This document shows positions 55,645 to 64,000 of a stretch of 64,000 nucleotides of DNA, one piece after another. Source of the DNA: Pachyseris speciosa (lineage: Eukaryota; Cnidaria; Anthozoa; Scleractinia; Pachyseridae); contig JAEMWC010000118.1 in NCBI GenBank assembly GCA_016490735.1, positions 1,259,001-1,323,000 of the forward strand, in the 5' to 3' direction. The notes under the pieces were generated by a model, which worked only from the letters and a program-made list of their open reading frames with translations, searched no databases and had not been told where the DNA came from. Each line of letters opens with the position of its first letter. Position 1 is the stretch's first letter. Position numbers and translations under genes: made by a program.

Positions 55645-56251
55645 AGAATAATTTTGCAGAAACATAGAACTTTATGCAGAGAGCTGCTTGGACGATTACT
55701 GAAACCCCATTTGGTTGAAATACCTAGAGATAAACTACAACGCTTCAGAAACAAGACGAAGACAAAGACGACATGAATGAGACAGTTGTGAACAACAAAT
55801 ATTTTACAGAATATATTTTAATGAAACCCGAAAAAATGGCAAGAATATAAGGAAATGAAAGCAGAAAAAAATGAAAAGCATAAGGAAGAAGATCAACATG
55901 GCGGTGCATTAGATTTAGCAAGAAACATTTCAGCATTCAACAGGAACGCACAAGTTTATTTCTACGCAGATAAATTGCAGAAAATAGAAGAAATAATACA
56001 AGCGGAACTCTACATGAAAAAGATTTAAAAGGTCAAACTCTTGCATCCTTAATTTCTCATAAACAGGAAATACTAAAAAAATATGGAGACGAAATACTAA
56101 ACCTACCAGTGCCCCCTGCACAGTTGAAATTTTACCAAGAAATGACACACACAAAAAAAAACATGAACACGAAGCTCATTTTAATAACCCCAAAAACCCA
56201 ACGACAACTATAAACCTTAATCTTGAAAAAAAAGAAGGCCAAATCTGAAAA

Positions 56252-56255
<4 letters not shown>
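55645..56255 (+). pseudogene. Left part of a gene split by a LINE
   Basis: Fragments with coding look are RELLGRLLKPHLVEIPRDK, NEKHKEEDQHGGALDLARN, NAQVYFYADKLQKIEEII and ASLISHKQEILKKYGDEIL, in shifting frames. The sense continues up to the LINE tail at about 56256 (NPTTTINLNLEKKEG). The right part is at 60145-60412. Function unknown; the helical charged composition suggests a structural or scaffold role. Confidence 0.45.
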
Positions 56256-56293
<38 letters not shown>

Positions 56294-56456
56294 CTTTATT
56301 AACAGCATTTCCACTAGCTGGCTCTTCATCCGTTAATGTTTAACTTAAGTAATTACAATTAAAACAAACCTAGGAAAAACTCTGTTAAAAACGCTAAGTA
56401 GTTTATATTTACAGTGATATATGATAGCAAAAAAAAATGCCTAAGAAATATTAATA

Positions 56457-56496
<40 letters not shown>

Positions 56497-56535
56497 TAAG
56501 AATAGTATATGTACAATTTATAATTGTGTCACTGC

Positions 56536-58098
56536 TTAAAGTTGCCCACACGAAAGATGTATCTTGACACTACGACAAAAGGAGTTATACTCAGTTAAGT
56601 TTCTGATAGCTACAGGGAGCTTATTAAAAGTAGTTGCTGCCGAGTGCTGAAAAGTTCCCGACTCTCTCGGAATAGAAAGGACAGGCGCAATCGAAGATCT
56701 TAAGCTATAAGCACTGACCGTGTGTAGATTTAATTTAAGATATTCAGGAAACGTTTCATCGTATAGCGACTTATGAGTTAACTTAAGTATATTTAGTTCA
56801 ATGTTCTTATTCACTGGAAGCCAGTTCAACTTTGCAACGTCCTCCACTCCTGCGAACCTTCTTGTGACAAATCCAGCGCATGCATTTTGTAGCTTTTGGA
56901 GGCGCTTCATTTGAAATGCTGGGAGGGAGTGAAAAACAGAGCATGCATAGTTCACTTTAGAGAGGACCAAGCTTTCTGCCAGGTGTTTCCTCACGTGAAA
57001 AGGGGCTAGATTTTTAAGCCTGCGAAGTACTGACAATGTCCCGTATGATGAACTTAACACATGATCTACATGCGTCTTCCAGGTCAAGTGCTGGTCCACG
57101 TGTACACCCAATAGCTTTGTGCAAGAAATCCGTTTTAGTGGAGTGCCGCCACAAGCGATAGGGAGCTTTCGTTCTTCTAAACTGTGATATCGCGCCATCT
57201 GTGGGGTGGAAATAAGCATCCAGTTTGTCTTGGAGGAATTCAAGGCCAGATTGCAACTCTTAGAATAGTCCCTCAGGCTTTTAACTGCTTTGTTTATGCG
57301 ATTTGCTGAAGAATCGAGATCACATGGTTTCGAGTGGATGTAAAACGTCGTATCGTCAGCATACTGATAACAGTCACACTGTAGCTCACTCTGGAGGTCA
57401 GCGACATAGAGGTTGAAAATAACCGGACCCAGAATTGAGCCTTGAGGAACTCCGAATTCCACTGTTGCCATATCGGACTTCTTGTCATCAATTTGCACCA
57501 GCTGTCTCCTATGAGTTAGATAATCAATCATCCACAGTAAAAAGTATTTTGAGAGTCCTAAGCTGTGCATCTTAGAGATCACCGACCTAAATTGGACGGT
57601 ATCAAAAGCCTTGCTATAATCTGCGCAGACCATCAGTGTTACCTCTCCTCTGCTTGATGCCCGTATTAGAGCGTCGCGGATCCCCAGTAGGACAGTAGTT
57701 GTTGAATGACCTTTCCGGAATCCTGATACTGTAGGACCAAGTAACGCTTCCTCATCAATGTAAACAATGAGCTGGTTGAGCACCAAGCGTTCGAACACTT
57801 TAGATAGTGTTGGTAGAATTGAGACCGGACGGTAATCAGCGTCAGACGAGGGTTCATCAACTTTAGGAATAGGAGAGATTCGTGCTATCTTCCAGAGTTT
57901 GGGAAAACTTGATGTTACAATACAGCAGTTGATTATATATGTTAAAGGACCTGGTATATGTTCCTTAGCCAGTTTGACAAATTTCACAGGAATCTGATCT
58001 GTACCAGTTGATGTATCGGAGCGAAGTTTATCAATTTCTTTCTCCACTTCCATTGGGGAGACACAGTGCAGGTTAAAGGATGCGAGGTCCGAGGACAC
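56536..58098 (-). CDS. LINE reverse transcriptase
   Basis: 520-codon frame. Motifs: TSTGTDQIPVKFVKL, GFRKGHSTTTVLLGI, VCADYSKAFDTVQFRS (A), VEFGVPQGSILGPVIFNL (B), CYQYADDTTFYI (C) and LLGVHVDQHLTWKTHVDHV. The YADD and motif A Asp are intact. Only a stop at 58099 separates it from the linker frame. Confidence 0.92.
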   Translation of the reverse strand: MSSDLASFNLHCVSPMEVEKEIDKLRSDTSTGTDQIPVKFVKLAKEHIPGPLTYIINCCIVTSSFPKLWKIARISPIPKVDEPSSDADYRPVSILPTLSKVFERLVLNQLIVYIDEEALLGPTVSGFRKGHSTTTVLLGIRDALIRASSRGEVTLMVCADYSKAFDTVQFRSVISKMHSLGLSKYFLLWMIDYLTHRRQLVQIDDKKSDMATVEFGVPQGSILGPVIFNLYVADLQSELQCDCYQYADDTTFYIHSKPCDLDSSANRINKAVKSLRDYSKSCNLALNSSKTNWMLISTPQMARYHSLEERKLPIACGGTPLKRISCTKLLGVHVDQHLTWKTHVDHVLSSSYGTLSVLRRLKNLAPFHVRKHLAESLVLSKVNYACSVFHSLPAFQMKRLQKLQNACAGFVTRRFAGVEDVAKLNWLPVNKNIELNILKLTHKSLYDETFPEYLKLNLHTVSAYSLRSSIAPVLSIPRESGTFQHSAATTFNKLPVAIRNLTEYNSFCRSVKIHLSCGQL

Positions 58099-58611
58099 TC
58101 AGAAAGAGTTCACAAGGTCTATTAGATCTGATCTTTTATCCGGTTTGGTGCCTAGTGTTCTCTCGTTTGTATTTAAGAAGAACATGTTAAGTTTATCTGG
58201 GTCCGCCTGAAGAGGTTTGGGACTAGGGTGGAGGATACGATGTACTACTCTCCACACATCCTTTGGTCGCTTGGACGAGAGGGCGTTGATAACAAATAGC
58301 CGTTTAGACTTATTAATCACAGATTTAATCCTATTGCGTACAGCCCTAAAAGCAACCCAGGAGTCATCATCACTGTTCTCCTTATGAGCCTCGTGACGTA
58401 ATTTATCTCGCACCCCTTGCAGGTTGCGTATCTCATCCAAGTTCATCCACGGTGCAGGTGGATGTGTCACTAATCCTTTTAAGGGGTGCGTGTCTGTCAA
58501 TGCACTCGCCGAATAGCGTATTAAAGCCTTGCACCATATCGTCTGGTGAATCCAAGCCGTATACAACTGACAGAGGCAACTCGGCACAGTCCTTAACAAA
58601 CTCTCCCGCAT
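58099..58611 (-). pseudogene. LINE ORF linker between endonuclease and RT
   Basis: Helical, basic segment (WVAFRAVRNRIKSVINKSKR, DVWRVVHRILHPSPKPLQ) typical of the EEP-RT linker. It is separated from the endonuclease by a frameshift near 58500 and from the RT by a stop at 58099. Confidence 0.75.
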
Positions 58612-60112
58612 TCAAATTCTTCTCCAATCTAACCCATTTATACCGCGGCTGATAGCGAGGCACGCGCACATTAACGCACGCAAATATGCCCTCATGATCA
58701 CTAATTGACCACCCAGGTATTACGTCCGTGGCAGTAATACAACGGCGATGATTTGTAACAATGTGATCAATTAATGTCTTAGACGTTCGCGTAATACGAG
58801 TTGGCTTGGTCACGTGTTGATGACATCCAAAAGCATCAAGTATGGACTGATACTGGTTTGTATAGCTATCCGAATGTTTCAACATATCGATGTTTGTGTC
58901 GCCAATTAACAAGAGCAAACTGTCCCAGGAGACAGTAAGATGAGCCAACAATGTCTCAAAAGCGTCCAACCAATCCGACGGGCTCAATCTGATACGCTCC
59001 AATCTATAGATGACTCCAATCAGAGCCTTGCTATACTTATTATGTCCTGGAACTTCGATCCATAAGTGTTCCATCTCCGGTTGAAGTTGCTCGATATCCT
59101 TTCTCCGTTTAAATCGAAGAGAATCGCAGATGTACGCCCCGACCCCGCCGCCTCGAGTACCTTCACGGTTTCAAAAGAGAGCTGTGTAGCCAGGCAGTGT
59201 AACATAGTCAAGAAGGGCTGGGTTATTCCGCAGCCAGGTTTCACTCATTGTAATAATATCCATCGGAAGCTGCGAGACTAGGACTTGAAACTCGTTGAAG
59301 GAGGAGACCATACCCTGGGTATTAAAATGCATTATGCTAAGGTCCTTAGGGTGTTTTCTTAAAATTTCCGAGATTTGCAGGCTGGTGATATCTAGGGCAG
59401 AGTCGTCCAACTCTTCAAGCGTATCAAGATATGGGCAGTTGAAAAACGGTAGAACAGAAAGCAAACACTTAGGACATGTCCATGCAGAGGCGAAACCTTT
59501 CACATTCAAATCGGTGCACTTCATATGCTGCTGACCAAAGCAAACCTCACACGCGACCCTTTTTTGATTTTTCCTGATGGTTTTGTCGCAGTTATCACAT
59601 TTAAGGCCAACGGGTACCCTGTGTACATTACTAGAGGTCTTTTGTTTATTTCCAGCACTTTGCATTCCTGAGCCGCATTTTGCTGGACCAGGATTCAGTG
59701 AAATATCACCGGACCGGATTAAAACTTGATAAGAAGCCGTCGAGTTTGAATAGTATAAAATTCTTGCTTTGGATCTCTTTGTCTTCCGTTGTGTGTTAAA
59801 ATTCCAGGGGTCAAAGATTGGTGTTAGATTCACGAGCCATGGCGCTGACAGCAATAGGGCATTGTTATTGCAATCAGACCCATTGTTAGTTGAAATTTGC
59901 ATCTTGTCATCGAGAAACCAGTGCGTCGTCCAAGAGCTTTCCAAAAACCTCCTTGTAGGCAAAGCAAAGCCTCCGTCGAGATGTAACTCGGTTCCTGAGA
60001 TCCATCCATCAGTTAGGAGCAGTCCATTGTACTCAAAATTGAGAAAACAGCACAAGAATAGGAGCCAGAGGGGCAAGATTACGGACGTCTTGGATACACG
60101 TCCGACCCTCAT
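58433..60112 (-). pseudogene. LINE ORF 5' part: hydrophobic leader, 2A peptide, PHD finger, endonuclease
   Basis: ATG 60112. A hydrophobic, signal-like leader (ILPLWLLFLCCFLNF) is followed after about 110 residues by the 2A motif IRSGDISLNPGP. Then a PHD-type finger (CDNCDKTI...CEVCFGQQHMKC...WTCPKC) and an EEP domain (LSIMHFNTQGMVSSFNEF, MSETWLRNN). A frameshift at about 59160 moves to 59074-58433 (LLLIGDTNIDMLKHS, SISDHEGIFA). The signal-like leader before a 2A sequence matches other 2A-bearing LINEs. Confidence 0.85.
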
Positions 60113-60144
60113 TATGTTATTCCTTGGAGATGATATTTCTAAAT

Positions 60145-60412
60145 CCGATCAAAATACCAAAAATATAAAACGGATCACGTCGTCTACAACAAGGATTTCC
60201 TAAACTATTTATACTGGCTGGCCACAAAAAATGACGATCCCGACAGTGAAGACAAAAATACAAAAACAACCGCACTTGTGCCTATACAAACGGGAAAAGG
60301 ATCTCATGGGGATAGAAATAGAAGAAGTGTGAAAATAATCACAACACTACCAGAAGACACAGATCATTTCCTATCGAGACCTTACTTTCATTTCCCTACA
60401 AATGACACAGAA
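60145..60412 (+). pseudogene. Right part of the gene split by a LINE
   Basis: Open frame without ATG from 60145 to TAA 60412: VVYNKDFLNYLYWLATKND, TTALVPIQTGKGSHGDRN, RPYFHFPTNDTE. It starts exactly at the LINE edge and ends 11 bp inside the next gene (ATG 60402). This supports an interrupted gene whose left half ends near 56255. Confidence 0.5.
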
Positions 60413-61803
60413 TAATTTTCAGCTGCCTCTATTCATGATGCTTACTGATGGAGGATTATCTTGGGATGACGATGAAATATCCACGAATAAAAGGAACAAA
60501 GGAGTTTTTAGACCGCATCCTTTAGAAAGGTTTTTAAACGTGGAGAGCTGTTTAGAACAGTACACTTCTATGTTCACGGATGCTTTTGGCAATCCACTTC
60601 GCGAAAATATTCGCAACACAGGCACGCAACTACCCAAATATCGTCGTTTGAAAAGGCTAACAACACATCACCTCAAGATATTATATGATGAATTTGACGG
60701 AGTTATACCTTCGATATGGTTTTGGTATTTAGAAAATGACAAATCCATTGCAAAAGCTATAAGCAACTTAGAAAAAACTATACAATCCCCGGATACAAAA
60801 ACAAACAAAAGACATTTGGAAGAAGCATTATTTCTTCTAAAAACACTTGAAATGACCGCATTCTGGGGAAAAATGTGTGCCATTGGCGGATATGACAGAG
60901 ATTCAATACTCGACATTATGGAAGAAGAAAACGATGATATGAAAACATTTCACGATCAATATGGATTAAAACACCCCGAAACAATATTCGAACAAATTCT
61001 ATTCCCAGACGCACCAAGATCCCAATGTGGCGATATAGAAGCGATGAGTTCGGCTCATGAATTCTGGTGGAAATATTACTTTGTGGATGTAGGCAACAAA
61101 ATGATATTTCTTAACAAAACAACAAAACACTTTATCCACTGGCGACGTATAGACGAAGTAAAGGACTTAATTAACGGGTGCGCCCGATATCCACGTGATC
61201 AACTACGCCTTATTAAATAACCATTGGGGTTTAAAAAAAACATATACCTTTCAACAATTAACGCGACCAAATCACGCACACCTAAGTCATAAAGAATTAA
61301 TCTATAACTTTATCTATTATTTCCTAAATATAATTTATTACTTTTAATTATCCAGTAGACAAATGGATTATAGAAACTAGCCGAAGAAACAAGTGCGTGA
61401 GAAAAGCAGCAGATAAATGGTTGATAAAGACGAGAAAAGGAACCTGTCGATTAAGACGCGTACTGGATGAGAGTGAGGAAGCAAGAAAAAGCTACTTAAT
61501 GAAAATAATATCACAAGATCACATATACGACAAGAACCATGAATTACCCGTGATGTGGCGAAAAATTGGCGATACTCCCGACATGACTATATCAGTGGGT
61601 ACGTTTCAAGATGGAAGACAAACAAAACCAATGGGTCAGATTGAAATTAATATTTTTTTGGATCACATCACTGGACTAAGGAACAAAAAATAAATGATGA
61701 AATAGAAAAGGAATTACCTACTTTAATGTGCGATATAAATTTTTGGCAAAAACTTTGTACAACAAAATACTGTGATGAATGTAAACAAATTATCGAACTG
61801 TGA
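60402..61803 (+). pseudogene. Unrecognised element protein, about 450 residues, frameshifted
   Basis: ATG 60402 opens an intact 272-codon frame (MTQNNFQLPLFMMLTDGGL, SIWFWYLENDKSIAKAISN, EFWWKYYFVDVGNKMIF). Coding sense appears to continue in other frames: LLNNHWGLKKTYTFQQL up to 61350, KWIIETSRRNKCVRKAADK to 61693, and a C-terminal INDEIEKELPTLMCDINFW with CDEC before TGA 61803. This suggests two or three frameshifts in one gene, though the 61.35-kb boundary, with an acceptor-like TTTTAATTATCCAG, could also be an intron end. No family recognised. Confidence 0.45.
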
Positions 61804-62564
61804 ATTGGTAGAATAAAAAACAAAATTAAAATCTATTGCTCTTGAATTTTTTTTCACATTACTGCTCATACTTATTTCTTCGTTATCTTCTTCTTCGTCT
61901 TGACTAGAACTACATGAACATCGACACAAATCCGAAATAAAATGAAAATCCCCATCGATAAAAAGATAATCGTCAAAATAACTAGGCTTCTTACATAATA
62001 TTTTCTCTATATTATGAGAAGACTGGAAATATAATCCCCATCTACTGGTTGACTACATCCTTCTATCCCAAACTTTTTCAAATATTCGCAAGCATTTGAA
62101 TGACAATTCATTGTAAAAATATGTATATTATCGGTCATTAAATCTTCCTCACTATAAATTCTCTTCAAACGCGAATTAGACCACTGAGACCATATTTTCA
62201 GCTTCCTAAATGAAACATCTTTAAGACTTCGTAAAGGATCAATCTTATGGAAATAAAATAACCTTTTAAACCATGCAAAAGTCAGTTTATGTTCCGAAAG
62301 CAAACGAAGAAGATGTGGGAAAGTGAAATGACTGCACATCAGCAGAGCAAAAGATAACACTTCGCAATGTTCAATTAACCACAACAATTTGATCAAAACA
62401 CCATAATATCCTGTACGATATTTACTATACAAATCTTCTTCTTCTTCTTCTTCTTCTTCTTCTTCTTCTTCTTCTTTTTGATTCCTCCTGAATTGATCAT
62501 CCAGACTTTCAATTTCTTCTCGCAGACACTTTTCTATAGGTGTTAACTTGACATTCTGCATCAA
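61723..62564 (-). pseudogene. Unrecognised minus-strand protein with acidic run, frameshifted
   Basis: ATG 62564 gives MMQNVKLTPIEKCLREEIE, a run of about 14 Glu coded by a GAA repeat, then a hydrophobic helical part (LLWLIEHCEVLSFALLMC, FTFPHLLRLLSEHKLTF). A stop at 62007 is followed in another frame by YFDDYLFIDGDFHFISDLC, RCSCSSSQDEEEDN up to 61723. It overlaps the C-terminal coding of the plus-strand gene. Function unknown. Confidence 0.4.
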
Positions 62565-62777
62565 AACCGACTAAGCCATCCCGACAGGTTCCACGTCAAT
62601 AAAACAAACACGTATCACCTGCAAAAAAGTAGAGAAATAAATATTATACTTCATTTACAATCACATTTCAGTAAAAATCTGTTATAAAAAACAGATTTCA
62701 CTGGAATATAAATGCAACGGAAGGCAAATTTCCCCTACCTCTGAAAAAAAGTTCAGACTAGATCAACTATGTCGCAT

Positions 62778-62979
62778 TCACCTATCGACCAGACGATCTC
62801 GTTCACAATCTTTACAGAAACAATTGTAAAAATCTACGAAATCTGCTTCACACCAACCGCACACATATTTATGGCAGAAAGTGCAAAAAGATAAATAAAC
62901 ACCGGATATTTTCCTCTAGGCATGCTGAACAACGTGTCTGAATAATATCATATCTTAAACACCAACCATCACGAACCAT
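62778..62979 (-). pseudogene. Small zinc-finger protein, one frameshift
   Basis: ATG 62979: MVRDGWCLRYDIIQTRCSAC. An indel near 62890 shifts the frame into FCTFCHKYVCGWCEADFVD, then CFCKDCERDRLVDR and TGA at 62780. Four CxxC-type pairs within 50 residues suggest a RING, FYVE or zinc-ribbon-like double-zinc fold. Too short for the usual ORF listing. Co-oriented with the gene at 61.7-62.6 kb. Confidence 0.5.
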
Positions 62980-63197
62980 ACTGATTTTGAACTTTTCTAC
63001 TTAAATAATGCGCGATGCTCTATTATAAAAACCGTTATAATTCCCCAAAAAATGACAACCGCAGAAATTAATCCTATTTACTTAGCCAAACAGTTAAATC
63101 CTCCCGAAAAATGATGACTGTCAAAAAATCAATCCTATTTACCAATTAATCTAACTCCATTTAATCTCTTAAACAAAACATCCAGAAATATAAAATT
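62980..63197. other. AT-rich intergenic with short imperfect repeat
   Basis: AAAAAATGACAACCGCAGAAATTAATCCTATTTAC and a second, similar block about 60 bp on (AAAAATGATGACTGTC...CAATCCTATTTAC) form an imperfect direct repeat. TATA-like and T-rich words face the zinc-finger gene. Confidence 0.4.
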
Positions 63198-63709
63198 TTG
63201 GCCCCCAATGCCAATCCCCACGCAAAAAACTACACGAAACAAGCAAGAGGGATGAAGACATCTAAACGTACATCGCTATGCTGTATATGTCCTGGAACCA
63301 TCATTCATCACCCGCAAAAAGCTATAAATTTCACATATGGTCTTGCCCTCATCGGTTGTCCTCTATGGCAGAAACAAAAACTAAAATTACAAGCAACATC
63401 ATTTCTAAAGGAGATAGAAAAACCAAGATCAGTACTCGAAGGCATCCCTGGTGCCAACATGCGTGTAAAGACATCGGAACAATGGGGAAAAAAAGTGGAA
63501 AAAATCCTTTTATAGCCAAAACTCTAGAAGAACAAATAATTCTCTCACAGAAATGTCTACAGCGCATTGGACGAATAGAAGAGATAGTGGATACTTTGTC
63601 TGAAAACATTGCAAGAAAATGGGATGAAGTAGAAACTACCGCCGACGGCACTGAACACCCGCACCGACCCAGAGCTTTATTGGTCATGATATATAATGTA
63701 TACATTTAG
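63198..63709 (+). pseudogene. Unrecognised element protein at the right end, frameshifted
   Basis: Two overlapping frames: 63198-63515 (MAPNANPHAKNYTKQARG, CCICPGTIIHHPQKA) and 63278-63709. The second reads basic, then helical (SMAETKTKITSNIISKGDR, EEQIILSQKCLQRIGRIEE, ENIARKWDEVETTADG). One frameshift near 63350 would join them into about 165 residues. Last coding sequence seen; function unknown. Confidence 0.35.
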
Positions 63710-64000
63710 CCAAGCCTAAAAGCGGAGCTCCACGATTATTATTTTTTTTACTGGTATTGAGCAACACAGCATGGCTTTCCTGGCGCCAATATTTTATGTT
63801 TAGAGTAGTCAACAGGAATTGACCGCGGTTCAAAAACATCAAAACATTACAAGAAAACAATACAGTCGACGCGTGTGTTTGTTCAAAAACAAATTTAGCA
63901 ATCAAAGAATGATCAAATATTTTCATCCAACATCGTTGGACGAGCATGTTTGACGGTTTAGCCACCTAGTGCGCCATTAAATGGCTTTCCATGTTTGATC
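63710..64000. other. Right flank with palindromic repeat words
   Basis: No coding sense. CCAACATCGTTGGACGAGCATGTTTGA and GATCAAACATGGAAAGCCATTTAATGG look like ends of a dispersed repeat or MITE. The element's own terminal repeat could begin here, but I cannot match it to the left side. Confidence 0.35.

Larger units (their letters stand above)
56256..60112 (-). mobile_element. Nearly full-length CR1-like LINE with 2A peptide and PHD finger
   Basis: Minus-strand element with its 5' end near 60112 and its (ATT)n/(AAT)n tail at 56254-56291. The 3' UTR runs to the RT stop at 56536 and contains a second AAT microsatellite at 56455-56494. The RT frame is open. Insertion is antisense to the Maverick morphogenesis block and splits a gene. 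Confidence 0.92.
29985..63709. mobile_element. Maverick/Polinton (adintovirus-type) element, decayed, with three nested LINEs
   Basis: The hallmark set is present: protein-primed-type PolB, retroviral-type integrase, adenain-type protease, FtsK/HerA packaging ATPase, a candidate major capsid protein and a PLA2. Transcription units diverge at about 32.8 kb and at about 48.4 kb, and converge at about 43.5 kb. Removing LINEs at 33.38-34.65, 38.68-42.46 and 56.26-60.11 kb leaves about 25 kb, within the range of Mavericks. Coordinates are the outermost plausible genes; the terminal inverted repeats were not found by eye. Confidence 0.87.

Noticed and set aside
55548..56329. Minus-strand ORFs of 60-75 codons opposite the split gene
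   Set aside because: Leu/Phe-rich shadows of A-rich coding; the plus strand has better coding sense.
29985..63709. Terminal inverted repeats of the large element
   Set aside because: I compared sequence near 29.3-30.3 kb with the reverse complement of 62.6-64.0 kb by eye and saw no convincing long match; the right end may lie outside the window.

Overview
The window looks like invertebrate animal DNA, most likely cnidarian (anthozoan). It contains CR1/Jockey-type LINEs that carry 2A-like peptides and PHD fingers, a Helitron with a 2A peptide and a peptidase-like N-terminus, several tRNA-derived SINEs, foldback MITEs and a very large DNA transposon/virus. No intact host gene is visible. The taxonomic call is an inference from the repeat content.

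Layout. (1) 1-14.2 kb is host or intergenic DNA with weak exon candidates: a possible P-loop near 1.65 kb and a CUE-like exon at 13.6 kb. A repeat rich in AAGATCTTG-like palindromes is interrupted by a decayed LINE (4.49-5.97 kb), a possible TTAA-flanked element (6.63-8.08 kb) that encloses a 441-bp foldback MITE, and a nearly complete LINE (8.26-11.55 kb). (2) 14.25-26.34 kb is a head-to-tail array of three nearly identical units of 4740, 4744 and 2607 bp; the third lacks an internal 2.14 kb. Each unit holds stacked tRNA-like SINEs and the 5' part of a Helitron ORF. (3) 25.6-29.4 kb is the only continuous Helitron 5' region: 2A peptide, two peptidase C76-like domains, Lys/Glu-rich repeats, DUF6570-type and Helitron_like_N domains. 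It decays before the helicase.

(4) About 30.0-63.7 kb is a Maverick/Polinton (adintovirus-type) element. It carries protein-primed-type DNA polymerase B (+), a parvovirus-type phospholipase A2 (+), a retroviral-type integrase with chromo-like tail (-), two large minus-strand genes resembling the long beta-rich proteins of Mavericks (-), a run of very basic small proteins (+), a probable double-jelly-roll major capsid protein (+), an adenain-type protease (+) and an FtsK/HerA packaging ATPase (+). Several unrecognised proteins include a RING-like/nuclease-like minus-strand pair and a small zinc-finger gene. The polymerase would replicate the element and the integrase would insert it. The capsid, protease and ATPase would build the particle, and the PLA2 and amphipathic basic proteins could serve entry.

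The copy is dead or decaying. Most genes have frameshifts, the polymerase is split by two LINEs (33.38-34.65 and 38.68-42.46 kb), and a third, almost full-length LINE (56.26-60.11 kb) splits a gene downstream of the ATPase. Without its LINEs the element is about 25 kb. I could not locate its terminal inverted repeats.
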